DNA of 64,000 bases from Ditylenchus dipsaci (GCA_004194705.1 SADC01001204.1:1612001-1676000); one strand, 5' to 3'. Shown: positions 49,001-61,900, counted from the first letter of the stretch. A program made the numbers and translations. Notes: generated by a model not told the origin, from the sequence alone.

Positions 49001-50250
49001 CGCCCTGGTTTATTGGCACAACATTACATTTACGAAACAATAGAAGAATGTTTTGTTGCTGTTTACAAAGGAAATAGCCGGATTTCTTTTTCTTGGTGCA
49101 AGCTCACTTGAGTCGGCATAGATGTCAGCCGATTCAAGTATTCATTCTTCGTTCGCCACCAAGAAAGATGTCTGTCGCGCCTTCCTTGCTCACCATCACA
49201 TACGTCAAGTAATAGGAGACCAAAGCTTTCAGGCTGGAAAGTATGGCTCGCCAGAAATATCCACACGATACTCATTCAGATGATGCTGACGACGAGGTGC
49301 ACTGAATTGAGAAGGCGACTTGGAACTCATAACATCCTTGTCGACGATACGATAGTGGCTGAAAGCAAATTAAAATCACAGTCAAATGAGAGGATAGATC
49401 ACATGCCAGTGTCCCCAGCCGAAGTTCGATACACGATGAAGAGTGGTAGGTGCGGCCGCATGTGCTTGTTGATTCGATTGTGACCAGATGGAAAACGGTT
49501 GTAGAGGAAAAAAGAGGCCTTCTTTCTGCAAGCACTTTCAGCCATGGAACGACTCATCTCACCGAGATACTTGTCTTATGCAGATAATCTGCGTTTCACC
49601 ACTTGAACTGACTGGTTCAGCTTTGACACACGAACTCACTAGAAAAAAAAGTGTTTTCACGGCGATGACCAGTTCCGCCTAAAAAAATCAGACTCACGGA
49701 TCACATCCTTTGCGATGGCTCGTAGCAAGCTTTTAAATCATTCGTATCGACTATCATCATAGTTGTACTGGTTGTCATCCATCCAGCTGAAGTGACGAGG
49801 ACTGGATAGCACACGCCGCCGTTGTCCATTGAGAGACTCCAGATTTTCATAGCAGTTTCTTCAGCAATTGCAGTAATGGCAGACTGTAAGAAAATGTAAG
49901 CAGCCGGACTTATAGAGAGATTCGAATAGGCTTATCCACCATTGTCATCGAAGCGGCTGACTGGAAGTCCTTCTGCTGCTGATCTCTTTTAAGATTCGGA
50001 ATTAGTGGCAGACCTTGATATACCTAAAAAGTTCAGTAATTATCACCACAAGACGCAACAGTGATAATGTACGAAACCACAAAGCATTCTGCATCGCGAT
50101 AATGTCTCTTCTGCCAATTTCTTTCTTCGAAAAAGTTGTTCAAACCGCATCTCGTTGACGCCCCCTCTTTTTTTAGGGACTGCACGGCGAGAGCTGATTT
50201 AGTCCATTCAAATGTTCTGTTTCACAGCCTAAGCAGAATTTGTTAATGAG
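49000..50250 (-). pseudogene. Coding-like fragments on the minus strand, family unknown
   Basis: On the minus strand there are short stop-free stretches separated by possible GT..AG gaps. They include YQGLPLIPNLKRDQQQKDFQ (about 50030-49910), LNGQRRRVLSSPRHFSWMDD (about 49840-49770) and a longer frame at 49535-49272. No fragment matches a family I know. It could be an eroded host gene or a transposase; it ends near the assembly gap. Confidence 0.25.
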
Positions 50251-50386
50251 AGTGAAAAATGACGAAAAGAATCTAAAGTATAGTTAAAGGAAGAAAATAA
50301 TGCAGGATAAAGGTGAAAACAAAAAACGCAAACCATTTCAAAGTGAAAAAAAAACGAAAACCATTTCAAATGAAAAGAAAACGAAC

Positions 50387-50403
50387 NNNNNNNNNNNNNN
50401 NNN
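50387..50403. other. Assembly gap (17 N)
   Basis: A run of N interrupts an array of AAACGAAA/CCATTTCAAA units (about 50310-50386), the same unit type as at 47865-48105. It is a likely repeat-collapse or scaffold join. It lies between DIP2 and the first BLTP1 exon. Confidence 0.95.
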
Positions 50404-50404
50404 A

Positions 50405-50550
50405 CAAATTCAAATGCGCGCGGGACACTTCTCTTTCGTCTCGCACTTTACTCTTTTGACTCGCTCCTAATAACTCCAAAAAGTAGAGTGCGAGATGAGA
50501 GAGAAGTGTCCCGCACGCATTTGAATTTGCTAAATTTTCATTTGCATCAA
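50405..50550. repeat. Palindromic repeat with GCGCGGGACACTTCTC arms
   Basis: AAATGCGCGCGGGACACTTC pairs with GAAGTGTCCCGCACGCATTT about 100 bp downstream. A relative is at about 40414-40545. Comparing the two copies shows that the Harbinger element at 50554 inserted into the right flank of this one. Confidence 0.7.
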
Positions 50551-51029
50551 CAGGGGTGGTAGTAACAATCAACGGAAAAATCCGCGGATACGGATAAAAT
50601 CCGCGGATGAAATATCGCGGATAAAAACCCGTAGTAACAATCACGGATAGAATATCGCGGATACGGATAAAATCCGCGGATTTATCCGCAGCTGAGGATA
50701 AATCCGCGGATATATCCACGGATTTATCGCGGATAAAATCCGCGGATAAATATTGGTATTTTTATTTTTTTTCTATAATTTTATTCTTACTACTTCTCTG
50801 TCTTTTTCAAAATAATTACAATGTTTTATTCATACTTTTTCGTGTTAACTACATATAAGAAAGTAAACGATTTATGCCTAAATTGATCATTTTCTTAATT
50901 AAGAAATTTTTTTGCACAATATGGTTTCGATAAGTGTTTCCACTATTACTGTAAGCCATGATTGGTGATATTTATATCTGGTTGATTCTCTTCAAAATCA
51001 TCTCTATCCCATCAAAATGTAACTGTTTC

Positions 51030-51205
51030 AAATTAATAGCAATGTTGTGCAAGACTGCAGAAGCAACTATAAACTAGACACATTTGCCAAAATCTATGCG
51101 CAGTTCTCCATGTAGGCTATGGAATCTTCATTTCCGCCTGCCAAAAGCTTGTTCAACAAAGAGGCTGGTCTTAGCATGGGCGCAATTGTAACTCAAACGA
51201 CAAAT
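51030..51205 (-). pseudogene. Harbinger (DDE_Tnp_4) transposase C-terminal remnant
   Basis: The minus strand reads HAKTSLFVEQAFGRRK, a stop, RFHSLHGELRIDFGKCV, a stop, then FIVASAVLHNIAI. The pattern VE.AFGR.K.RF.........ASAVLHN is the C-terminal signature of HARBI1-type transposases. Stops within it and loss of the catalytic upstream part make it dead. Confidence 0.75.
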
Positions 51206-51212
51206 AGGATTA

Positions 51213-51439
51213 CCTTTCTCTTATTATAGACTGGTCTCTAATTATGACTTTGAGAGTCTGTATCTCAGCGCAGAGTGAAAATTTCGCAATTTTTTGCCTT
51301 TTCTTGGCTCCGACGGGTTCTGCCGATTCCGCTTTTAGATTTGGTTAAGCGCCCGAAAACATCAAGATAAACTAGAATTTTCCCATTTTCGAAGAGTTGA
51401 AAAATCGTCGACCAGGGTCTATAAATAGAAAAAATACGG
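51213..51439. mobile_element. CCGTATTTCCTCTAATAA MITE, degraded copy 4, inside the Harbinger element
   Basis: The right end AAAAATACGG|TA is intact and the left end TA|CCTTTCTCTTATTATA is degraded. The interior (GACTTTGAGAGTCTGTATCTC) matches copy 3 at 38580. It sits inside 50554-52157, so it inserted later than the Harbinger element. Confidence 0.65.
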
Positions 51440-52160
51440 TATCAAGAATACGAAATTTTAATTTAATTTTTTTTTTTAATTTACGCCGTTCAGATCGTCC
51501 AAGATGTGCAAGATTGAATCATTTTCTCTTTGTTTCAACCTTTTTTTTAAATTTTACTTATGTCTTTAAATGTTGCTTGTTTTGAACTTTGCTTTTAGTC
51601 TGCTTTAAAAATAAATTGTAAAATGGCTTTAAAAAACTCGTATTATCATTGCATGGCGAAAAATTATATCAACGATATAAAAACGAATTATAGAGATCGA
51701 ATTTGAATGCAGCGCAACAATGCTAAAAATACTGTTATAACAACAAAAACATGTGTTTGTAGTGGTTTAAAGACCACCTCGTAATGTATTAAAGCTATTT
51801 ATACTTTTAAAGATTAAAAAAATAGAATAAAAAAATTTATCCGCAGATTTAACCTGCCCCCGACCAGGCTAAGGATAATATTCCGCGGATACGGATAAAT
51901 ATCCGTGGATATTATTGTTTACTACGGATTTTATCCGTGGATAAATATCCGAGATATTTATCCGCAGATACGGATAAATCCGCGGATTTTATCCGCGGAT
52001 ATTTGATTGTTACTACGGATTTTTATCCGCGGATATTTATCCGTATCGCGGATAAATATCCGCGGATTTTTGATTGTTACTACTGATTATCCGTATCCGC
52101 GGATTTTATCCGAGGATACGGATTTATCCGCGGATATTTTGATTGTTACTACCACCCCAG

Positions 52161-53024
52161 GTATGGTCCTTAAAATAGTTTGGACTACCTTTAGAAATGT
52201 TTTTTGACCAAAATTTACTTTTTGCACTAATCAATAAAAATTATTTTAAAATGGTGTATGTGGATGGATACCCGCAAGATTCTTAAAATTAATACATGTG
52301 CTGAGAAGTGCGAATTTTGTTTAAAATAAGTGACAATTATCGCGCGAAAAAAATATTTCAAAAATTGGCAGTGTCCGGCTGCCGTGAAATAACCGTATTA
52401 TCTTTCATTGTTCCCTGTGGGTATTCTTATTCGATCAGCCTCGGTCTTCATATTTTCTATGCTCAGCACTAAGCAAAAGTAGGAAGAAGGGGGATAATTA
52501 GGGAGAATGTTTACTGGAAGTTATAAAAAAAACACTTATACGAATATATCCGAATAAAAATTTGCACGTTTGCGCGATAGCGCCATTTCACATTGCGCCA
52601 CATTCAGATTGCTAAATTGCGCCATTGCAAATTAAAAAAATTGCGGTTTTGCAAATTGTAATTAAATGCGTCTGTTGCACTTACTTTGTCGTCCTCGTCC
52701 TTTTAACAAGTTTTTCATGTACTTCAATTATCAATTTAGCAAGATGGCCAAAAAATTGGAATTTTTCACGGGCGCAATTTCCATTGGCGCAATTTGAATG
52801 TGGCGGAATCTGAAATGGCGCTATCGCTCGCTTTCCAAATTTATTGAGCGCCAATAGGGTCGCCGACTCGACTCATTGTTTTGGAGTTTTCGAGAGTTGA
52901 AACTTTCGACGTTTGACTCAACTCGTCGAGTCCGAAATTTCGACTGATCAACAACTTTATATATTAACCATTTCTAATCAGAAAATTTATTTAGTGGGTA
53001 CTAGCTGGTTATAAATGTTCACAG
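52161..53024. other. BLTP1: Sequence before the first BLTP1 exon seen
   Basis: An imperfect palindrome at about 52569-52833 (GCGATAGCGCCATTTC arms, with TTGCGCCA units) is a likely MITE. About 52866-52955 is an array of GACTCGA/TCGAGTC units. No BLTP1 exon was found upstream of 53025. Confidence 0.45.
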
Positions 53025-55901
53025 CAGATCTCCAGCACTCTAAAAGCAGTAGATGAGTGGAAAGATCTGACTTTCACTAAACTTTTGGCCGATGCGCTTG
53101 ACTGGCATGATGATCAGGTTAGTTTTTTATCACACGCATACAAATTTGTGCTATTCTTTCTCTTAGGTGCTGTTACCAGAAAGAACCAGACTCATGGAAG
53201 AGGTCAAACTGCAAGTCGAAACATGAAACTCATTGTCCTTCCTGTAAACTCATTCTCAATCTCCTGCATTATGTTGCTCAAAATGGCGAAGCTATTTACG
53301 AAGTTGGTTATGCTTTGATCCAAAATCTGATTATGAAAGGAGGACTAACATTAACGGCCGGCAAAATTGACCTTATTTTAACTGTTGTTACATAAATTTT
53401 TTAAACGTTTTGTCTGCTTGATTAATTTGAGTAACAAATTAAATCAATCTTGAGTGAATAAGGGTTATACCAGCTCATTACATTGCAAATATTACGGGGA
53501 CCAGTAAATGTGGTTTCAACCGTCTTTGTTTTCACTCTTTTTTATGTTAAATCTAATATTTATGACCTAAGAAAACCTTTCAAATACAGAGGTTTATTAT
53601 ATTGAGGTTTAACTGCACTATTCTAGTAATTTTTTTTCATAAACTTTTCCTTTTTCGTAAGAATCAATGAAAGGGGTTTTAAAAGCAGAAAAGCAATTTC
53701 TTCGCCTTAAACTACTCGAGATTACTCAATCAAATAAAATAAATAAAAAATTGAATAAAGCTAGTTCTAAAATAATAGGGAAATTTTACCGCTTGTCAAA
53801 CTTATAGCATTACTCCGCCGCTGTCAACCACTGCCTCCAACGAGCTAAGAAACAAGGAAAGAAGGAAAATGGCAATCATTGCGTTGTTGAGTCACTGGCA
53901 GACCTTGATCTGCAATGAAGTGCAGGTGATTTTCAGACTTTTTGAATAAAAACAGTGGACAATGAAGTAAAATGAATAGTAAAATAAAAATACGAAAATT
54001 TTTTGGTCAAAAAATTGGTCAAATGCTGTTTTCAGTTAGCCGACAACATTCTTGCCCAAAAGTACAAGTATAATGCCAACCGACGCGCCTCGTCTGTACT
54101 TCAAAGTGGTCATCCAGATAATAATGTGGTGTGCAGTCTTCCTCTTCAACAAAAACAGAAAAGCTTCCTCAAAAGATGCCAAGAATAATACAGCTGCACA
54201 ACCTGCAGACGCTAAAAATGGAGTGTTTGGGATACTGAAAGGTCAAAGGCCTGGCACACCTATTCCTGGAGAAGCACAGGAAAGGCTACCTAGAAGAAAT
54301 TCACCTACACCTACACAGGCTACTTTGGCTGTTGCTAGCAGCAATGCTCTGCCACACCGTTTGTGCCAGGCCATAGAAGGGGGCCTTCAACCGCCTCACA
54401 AATGACTGCGGCGGAAAACGAACCACGTAAGTAAATAACGCCACCACAAACTCTTACATACATTTGTTGTAACTGAAATGCATCCTTAAATTACTATGCT
54501 CCCCCTAAAATTTTATTTTGCAATTTCTCTTCAAATCTTGTTAGAATTTTAAATTTTTTTTGCATTAGCACGTAGCACTGGTATAAAGCTTTTTTTTGCT
54601 GCAAAAAGTCTTTTTTATGCTGTTAGTTTTCTGCAAAGCGATTTTTTGCAGCAAAAAAAGTATTTTTGCTGCAAAAATATTCGCAGCAAAAAAAGTATTT
54701 TCGCACTAAAAAAGCTTTGTCCGTAGCACTGTATCTTGGATTTCCATTGAGCTCTAAACTCGGCTGAAACGATTTAAGGAATGTAGAGATTTACAGATTT
54801 TATAAAAACGCCAATTTTTTTAAGCCTATAATTCTCTACATTTCTTGAATTATTCAATAGATTTTAACCCTCCAGTGGTCATGCGTAATCTTCACTATTT
54901 CCTGACTCATAATTCCACGCTGAACACGATAGTATTTTCGGTTTGTAAAATTTTTGAGAGAAAAGTTTTACTAGAACCCCTTGACATTTGAAAATTAAAA
55001 AAATGGCAAAATTAAATTTGATGGCAGAATCAGTACTTTGAGGGCGAGATCCTGACTTGATATTCCTGATGTCATTTGAGCCTATAAATTTTTTCCCCAG
55101 TCCTCAAATTTTTTTGACATGTTCCTTTTGCAGAAGATCTCTACCACCGCATCCTGAAAGCCCAAAAGGAGTACAAAGAACTGAAAGAGCAGCAGCGTCA
55201 ACAGCAAACGAGCACAACAGACAACCGTGCCTCCTCTTCTGCTGAGATGAATCCAATGGAACTGATTTTGTGTGTGTTCTTCTGGAACCTATACCAAGTT
55301 AGCTTTTAGCCATCATATATTTTAAAATTTATATTTTTGAGGACTATGACTTGGAAGTATCAGTGTTAGACTCAATTCCACAAAAAGACTTGGCTATGGA
55401 ATACAGTCTAAAGTTGACAGAGTTGAAGGTGAATGTGGTGGAGAAGAAGTATTGGTGTCCCAGCGCAACGAAATGCTAGTGGCACTATCCTCCCATCACT
55501 TAATTACTTTAGAAATCTTGAATTGAATGGGCAGGCATCGCTGTTAGTCCGCATGGATGAGCATAATCTGAGACCTGCTTGGTTGGTCATTTTCAAAAAA
55601 AATCATATCATCATTGCTTCATATCTTACAAAATTTATAGCTAATTTATCGTTTTCCATGTCTAATTCAGGGCAAATGCAGCACTGGAGTACAATTGCAA
55701 AATGCAGAATATGAGACTGGTGGTATCCCTGGTGTCCATGTTTTTCATTAACGATCTCACTCAATTCATCAGAACCATTGTCTTCACAGTCAACAATCTG
55801 GTGCGCACATCTGCTGTCAACACGGTATTGAGCAAAAAAGAGATCAGAAGGGAATTAAGCTGGGCAACCAGTGTCCTCAACAAGTTGTACGACTATGAGC
55901 G
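53025..55901 (+). CDS. BLTP1: BLTP1 first seven exons in the window
   Basis: Exons: 53025-53117, 53167-about 53392, 53808-53925, 54036-54426, 55134-55297, 55342-55581, 55671-55901. Readable blocks are LADALDWHDDQ|VLLPERTRLMEEVKL, HCPSCKLILNLLHYVAQ, RRKMAIIALLSHWQTLICNE, a Pro/Ser-rich linker (RPGTPIPGEAQERLPRRNSP), a DLYHRILKAQKEYKELKEQQ coiled-coil-like stretch, DLAMEYSLKLTELK, then LNYFRNLELNGQASLLVRMD and EYNCKMQNMRLVVSLVSMFF, which are beta-rich groove repeats typical of this family. Frame breaks are near 53215-53222, 54148-54160, 54352 and 55440-55447. The 55298-55341 intron is 44 nt. The exon 6/7 junction (W split TG|G) is in phase. Confidence 0.78.
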
Positions 55902-58900
55902 GTAACTTTTTCAAGAACTTTTTGACGCTACTCGGTAATACAGCCCCCCCCCCCAACCTAAAATCATGATTTTCGGGAGCGGTCAAAACTTCATTTTAAG
56001 CAATTATTTGCCATAAAAGGAACCAGAAAAGCAATTTAAAAGAGATCAAGGGCTGTATTGGGAGGGGAAGGGAGGAATAATACAGGGCCACTTTTCAGCT
56101 GCTTTACCGTGTTTTCCAACTCGGCCGTGGCAAAAATAGACTCTATATCATTTTATGATCAAGTGTACTTCTCGGAATCATGTCTAAGGTAAGTGCGTGC
56201 GCGCATCTCTAACTCTCAACGCACGCACTTACCTTAGACATGATTCCGAGAAGCACACTTGATCATAAAATGCATATAGGTCTATTTTTTGCCACGGCCC
56301 GAGTTGAAGCCTCCAAGCCCCAAAAGAACCAGAAAAGAAATTTAAAAGGGATCAAAAGGGCCGTGGCAAAAATATACTCTATATGCATGCATAATATATA
56401 TATAATATATAAATATATATATCTATATGCATTCATAACCCAAGCCCCCTGCGCCCCCGAAGGGGGCTTGGGTGGGGGGGGGGAGCTTGGAGTTGAGATG
56501 CACACACATACCTTAGACACAAATCACTCAAAGTGACTCTGGATGCATGAAAAAGCATGCATACCAGAGTTTATTCATGCGGTAGGCCCCAGTATTCAAA
56601 ACTATGTTCAACATCTTTGATTATTCACAGAAGAGCATTCCCCCTCGTTTTACAAGGCGGAGCCAGAGACCCTGCATCCAAAAATTAAACGACAACCCTG
56701 GGGATCCACCCGGCTGATCGGCCTGATCCCCTGAAAGTACTTATACTTTTGCCTGTACCACAAGTTCCTGGGTTTGTAAGTGCCTTCAACGCTTAGATTA
56801 TTAACTCTTTGGTACTTATAGGCACTATAAAAGTGGCCCCTGTTTTGTCCCTTCCCCTCCCAATACAGCCTTTGAACCCTATTTAAATTACTTTTCTGGT
56901 CCTTTTATGGCAAAATTATCACTTAAAGGGGCATGCCCGTGCGTTAAGGCGCGAACCAGCAGTTTTTTCTCGAATTTTTCGAGCCGTCCCATTTTCACTC
57001 ATTCTGCGTCAAATCTGATATAGATGACCTTATACTGCTTTTAAAAACTAGACAGAAAACTTAAAAGCTCTAGACGAGAACGAATGTGAAAATTTATCGA
57101 GAAAGAAAAGAACTGCTGGTTCGCGCCTTTTCTCCCCATCGGGCACGATCATGCCCCTTTAAAATGAGTTTTGACCATTCCTCAAAAATCTTGATTTGGG
57201 GGGGGGGGGGTGGTTGGGGGGTATAACCGAGTAGCGCCAACTTTTTGGTCTGCAAATTTTGGCTTTAAGCGTTGTGCAAAATATTTTTCTTAGATCTTGT
57301 TTTTTCATCTTTGCAGTCATTTCTTAAACCTCATTTTTTTAACAACAACCTTATTCGAATTTATAGATGCTGTCCTGCCCATCGTCAAGAAGTGTTGCAC
57401 ATCAACATCATCGGAAATTGGGCACTCAAAATGGCCACATTTGAGTCGATGATCACTGATCTTTTCATCTCAATGACTTTGCTAAAAGTTTGTTTCAACC
57501 AAAAACACACTCGCATCCACTCTTCTTGTCAGGTGGGAATTAACATTTTTTCAATTATTTGTAAACAATTTATATCAGGCCGTCAAGACAATGCGCACAT
57601 CCACCCTACTCCAACAACCTAGCTGCAGCACTAGGTCCCACACAACTGCCACAGCTCCTCCTCCTCCTTTCTCAACACAAACTAGTCGTCAAGACAGGTC
57701 TCAACCCACTGTTTCTGGCAAAAACGTCCAACCTCCCTCTACCCCTTCTTTGGTCAATGAAGAAGAAATAGATAATAAAGCCGAAAATTCAGCTGCCACT
57801 ACGACCAGTTTGACTTTGGATTGGATGAACGTGTGTTTGAAAAGAGCAAGTTTGATTGTGTCTGAACATATAGTTAACCAACAGAGGAACTCGGACACTC
57901 GTCAATACTCAACTGTAGTTTAAGGGAAAGCACATTGGTGTATGAGAGGGTTTTGGACAGGAAACACAGTTTAGCTGGACCAAATACTGGGTCGTTACTC
58001 AGTAAGAAGGTAGAACCGGTGGAGAGAACTTGCAATAAATTAAACTTGGTGCTAGGGAACTGGAAGGTGATTTGCCGATGCATGCAGAGTCCATTCATGA
58101 GGTGGGTTGTTGTTAGTAAGGGTTTTGCGCAAAATTTCAGACCTAATCAATACCTTGTAGGTTGTTCTTCGACATGGCCCTCAAATCAATGAACAAATTC
58201 ACAGAATTGTTGGTCAGCCCCAGCCAGCTGTTTTTGCCACTTCAACTGACCAAGTTGAGACAGAGGCAAAGGTTGTTCGTCACCAAACGCTGCAGAACCT
58301 TCCTCCACCCAGTATGCAGCCATTGCCATCGCCATCAACGCCATCTACAGAATATGTATCTCCCAGTGAAGGAGACGACCACTTGCTTATACCTCCTCTG
58401 GAAGAAGAACCAAGCACCACCAAAGAAGCACTAGTAGATGATTTAATAGAGCCTGTGCTGGCTGCTGGTACGCGTATGGAGATCGAATTTGAAATTAGAC
58501 TGGCTGGAGTGGAGTTAAATGTGCAATTGTTGCCTTCTCTCAAAGCCAAGTATAAGTTGGAGAAGGCAATTTCTACTGGCAAAAGGTTGGTTTTAAATTT
58601 TGTAAAAGGTTCATTTGTTCTTTTGCGACTCCGGTTAATCGATAAATTATTTGAGTGGTGAGAGCTCAGACTTTTTCGCCGAAATAGTTGAGCACCAGCT
58701 TTATTTCCTGGTCACTTCAGCCGGTTTGGAAGGCTCTTCCAACCTTCCTTTGGACACATTCACTCTGCAATTGCCCAGAATCTGCGCAAATGGCTCATTC
58801 GAAATATCTTATAAACAATCCAAAGATGATGGCTGGAACTCCAACGAATTGGCTTACAGAAACGATGGATATTACAACATAATAATTTGATGGGTGAGTA

Positions 58901-61900
58901 TTTACAGTTCTGGGTTCCACTCGGAATGACAATTTCCCCACCATTAGATTTCTTCTACTCTGAATAATATACTCAAAGTGGCTGAACTACACTTCACGGT
59001 AATGTCCCAAAATCGCGTTTTACCCGCCCGGAACGCATTTTGAAGTGTTTAAACGGTTTAAACCAAGTTTTTAGATGGGGGAAATCAATTATAGGAACTA
59101 ATTTCGACCCACTGGGGGTATCATAGTTTTTTCAGTCGAAAATTCATAATTTGAATACAGTCAAACCTCGATTTAGTGGAACCCCCCAAAAGTTCGTTCC
59201 CGCCTAGGGTCCGACACTTTTTTTAACCCAATTTTCAAAATATTTTATCGATTCTGTTATGACAGTCTGGTCGCAAATGTCGTGAGGATTCCGATTTTGC
59301 CGATCGTTTTTTGAAAAGTAAACGAATTTTGGGGTAAAAAGTGAAACCTCGATATAGTGGCACCTGTTTTCAAAAAAGGGGTGCCACTATATCGAGGTTT
59401 TACTTTTTTATCCCAAAATTTGTTTACTTTTCCAAAAAACGATCGGCAAAATCGGAATCCTCACGATATTTGCGACCAGACTGTCATAAGAGAATCGATG
59501 AAATATTTTGAAAATTGGGTTAAAAAAGTGTCGGACCCTAGGCGGGAACGAACTTTTGGGGGTTCCACTAAATCGAGGTTTGACTGTATTTTAAAAGGGA
59601 ATAGGGAGGGAAAGGAATATGAAGGGGAGACTGATCACACAGGACAAACTAACAAAAAGATGTTGAACATAGTTTTGAATAATGGGACCTACCGCATAAA
59701 TAAACTCTGGTATGCATGCATTTTCATGCCTCAAGAGTCACTTTCGAGTGATTTGTGTCTAAGGTATGTGTGTGCATCTCAACTCCAAGCCCTCAAGCCC
59801 CCTGCGCTCCCGAAGGGGGCGCAGGGGTTTGAGAGTTAGAGATGCGCGCACTCACTTACCTTAGACATGATTCCGAGAAGTACTCTTGATCATAAAATGC
59901 ATATATAGTCTCTTTCTGCCGCGGCGCAAGTTATAAAAACATGGTTAGACAGACAGTAAGAATGTAAAAATTTACTCTTCTGACGTTTTTTCATACAGGG
60001 GCCCTTATTATTCTCTCCCCCTCCCTGCACAGCCCTTATTCCCTCAAAAAATTCAAAAAACTCCAATTAAAATTATGAATTTTGACTAAAAACCCATCAT
60101 ACCCCTCTGTGGGTCGAATTTTTTTTCAAAAAGTTCTTTCACGCACCTAAAAACTTGTTTTCAATCGTTTTTACGCCTCAAAATGCGTTCTGAGTGCTTA
60201 AAACTTTATTTTGGGACATTATTGTAAAGTGTAGTCTTGCCCTCAAAGTGGTCAGAACAGACCTAATTACTTTGTCTTTTTAACAAAAATATTTAAGGTT
60301 CCATGAATCATACCTTTTCAACCGATTTGCTAAACCAAATTTTGTTTGCTGAGCAGTCTTTCCGCTCTGAATTCTCTTTTCTACTGGACAGACTTTCTAG
60401 TGAGAGACCTAAAACAGCTACAGGTGGAGCTGCTTTACTCAACGTCAACCCTATTCTCTTTAATCTTGAGGTTTGTTTTTATGAACCATATACAGGGCTT
60501 CCGACTACAAATTTGAAAATAAGGACATTTGCTCAAAAAAGAACATTTAAGGGCATTTGAGCAAAAGTATCCTCATTGTGCTCATTGCTTTTTTGCCGCT
60601 AAAAAACAAGATTCTCACGTGAAACTTCAAAAAAAATATTCTGAGTCCCTAAACAATGACAAATCTTACAAATAAGGACATTCCGAAGCCCTGGCCTAAT
60701 CCAAATAATATTTGTTTGCAGCTAAAAGGAGAAGGTGTGCCTTGGTTGCAAGTAACTGCCTCAACTCCCACTTCCACTGCCATTAGGTTTACTATAGACA
60801 GTCCACATGCTGTACTCACCAACCGACTCACCAACTGCTCCACAACAAATGAAACCACTGAAGAGCCCAAGCAAACTTCACCCATAGATAGATTGTTCGG
60901 TAGAGCTAAGGTGCAGTTAAATGTCAAATTGGGTCAGCTCTACAAGAATGCTTTGTATGAGGAGACTCAAGAAGAATTAGAAGAATACGCCAACTTTATG
61001 ACTCAGATAAGCGTTCAAAATGAAGAATCAATCACCAAGGACAGTATACACAGCTACCTCATTTCGCTCAATCGACCCCTGTTGCTCATCAAATCAAATG
61101 CTATTGACAAGGCAATATTGCTTTGGCTAAACTACAGGAATACTTATAACTACTGGAGGGAAGAACGCAACAAACTGCTCGTAATGTCCAATAGAGTGTA
61201 CGAAAAGAAAAGGAAGAAGAGCACCAGAGAGATTTTCGGCAAGTTGGAACAGCCGGCAACACATCCTGACCAAAAGCAAGGTGATGGATCCATTGATGGA
61301 GATCGCTCTTCAGCACCTCCTTCCTCCTCCTCATCTAACTTTGTAAATTTTCCATAATTAATAGGGATAGTGCAAGGCTCGGATCTCTATATTTTAGAAT
61401 AAATGACACCTTACTCAACAGGATTTATTTCTGAATGAATGGTAGTTTACTTGCAGAAGCAGAAAAACTAAAAATCAGGGTCCGAAAATAGCAAAATTCT
61501 TTAAAAAATGAGGGATCTAAGCCTTGTATTAATGAGCTAATATTTGCAGGTTACTGATATGAATATTAACTTGTCTCTGTCAATCCCAAACGGTCTATAT
61601 ATTTGCATGCCGCTCTACAGCCCTGAAATCAATGACAGTATGGCTGCTTTGGTGGTCTCCCTGCAAAAGTCGGATGTGACTGTTTGTGTCAAAAAAGAAT
61701 TAGCATGTTTGGCAAGCTTTACGGCTTTCAAAGTCACTTTCATCGACAACTTCGATGAGCAGGTAATTGAAAAAAATTAAATATGTTTTCTCATGTATAA
61801 TATATATCAAAAGTCTAATGTCCCTCCACACTGATTTCGCCCAGCCCTGAAATCAAACTTTATGAGTCTGAGAATTTTCTGAACTAAAATCAATGCTTGG

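Larger units (their letters stand above)
50554..52157. mobile_element. PIF/Harbinger-like transposon with ATCCGCGGATA arrays
   Basis: Ends are GGGTGGTAGTAACAATCAA and the inverse TTGATTGTTACTACCACCC, flanked by CAG on both sides (50551-50553 and 52158-52160), a 3-bp duplication of the size Harbinger elements make. Both subterminal regions (50575-50750 and 51835-52140) are dense in the palindrome ATCCGCGGAT. A transposase remnant and a nested MITE lie in the middle. Confidence 0.85.

Noticed and set aside
53167..53395. CPSCKLILNLLHYVAQ as a saposin-like / sphingomyelinase domain
   Set aside because: The flanking exons (QISSTLKAVDEW, LLPERTRLMEE and the LLSHWQTLI block) align in order with BLTP1, which explains the Cys pair. 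No further saposin cysteines follow.
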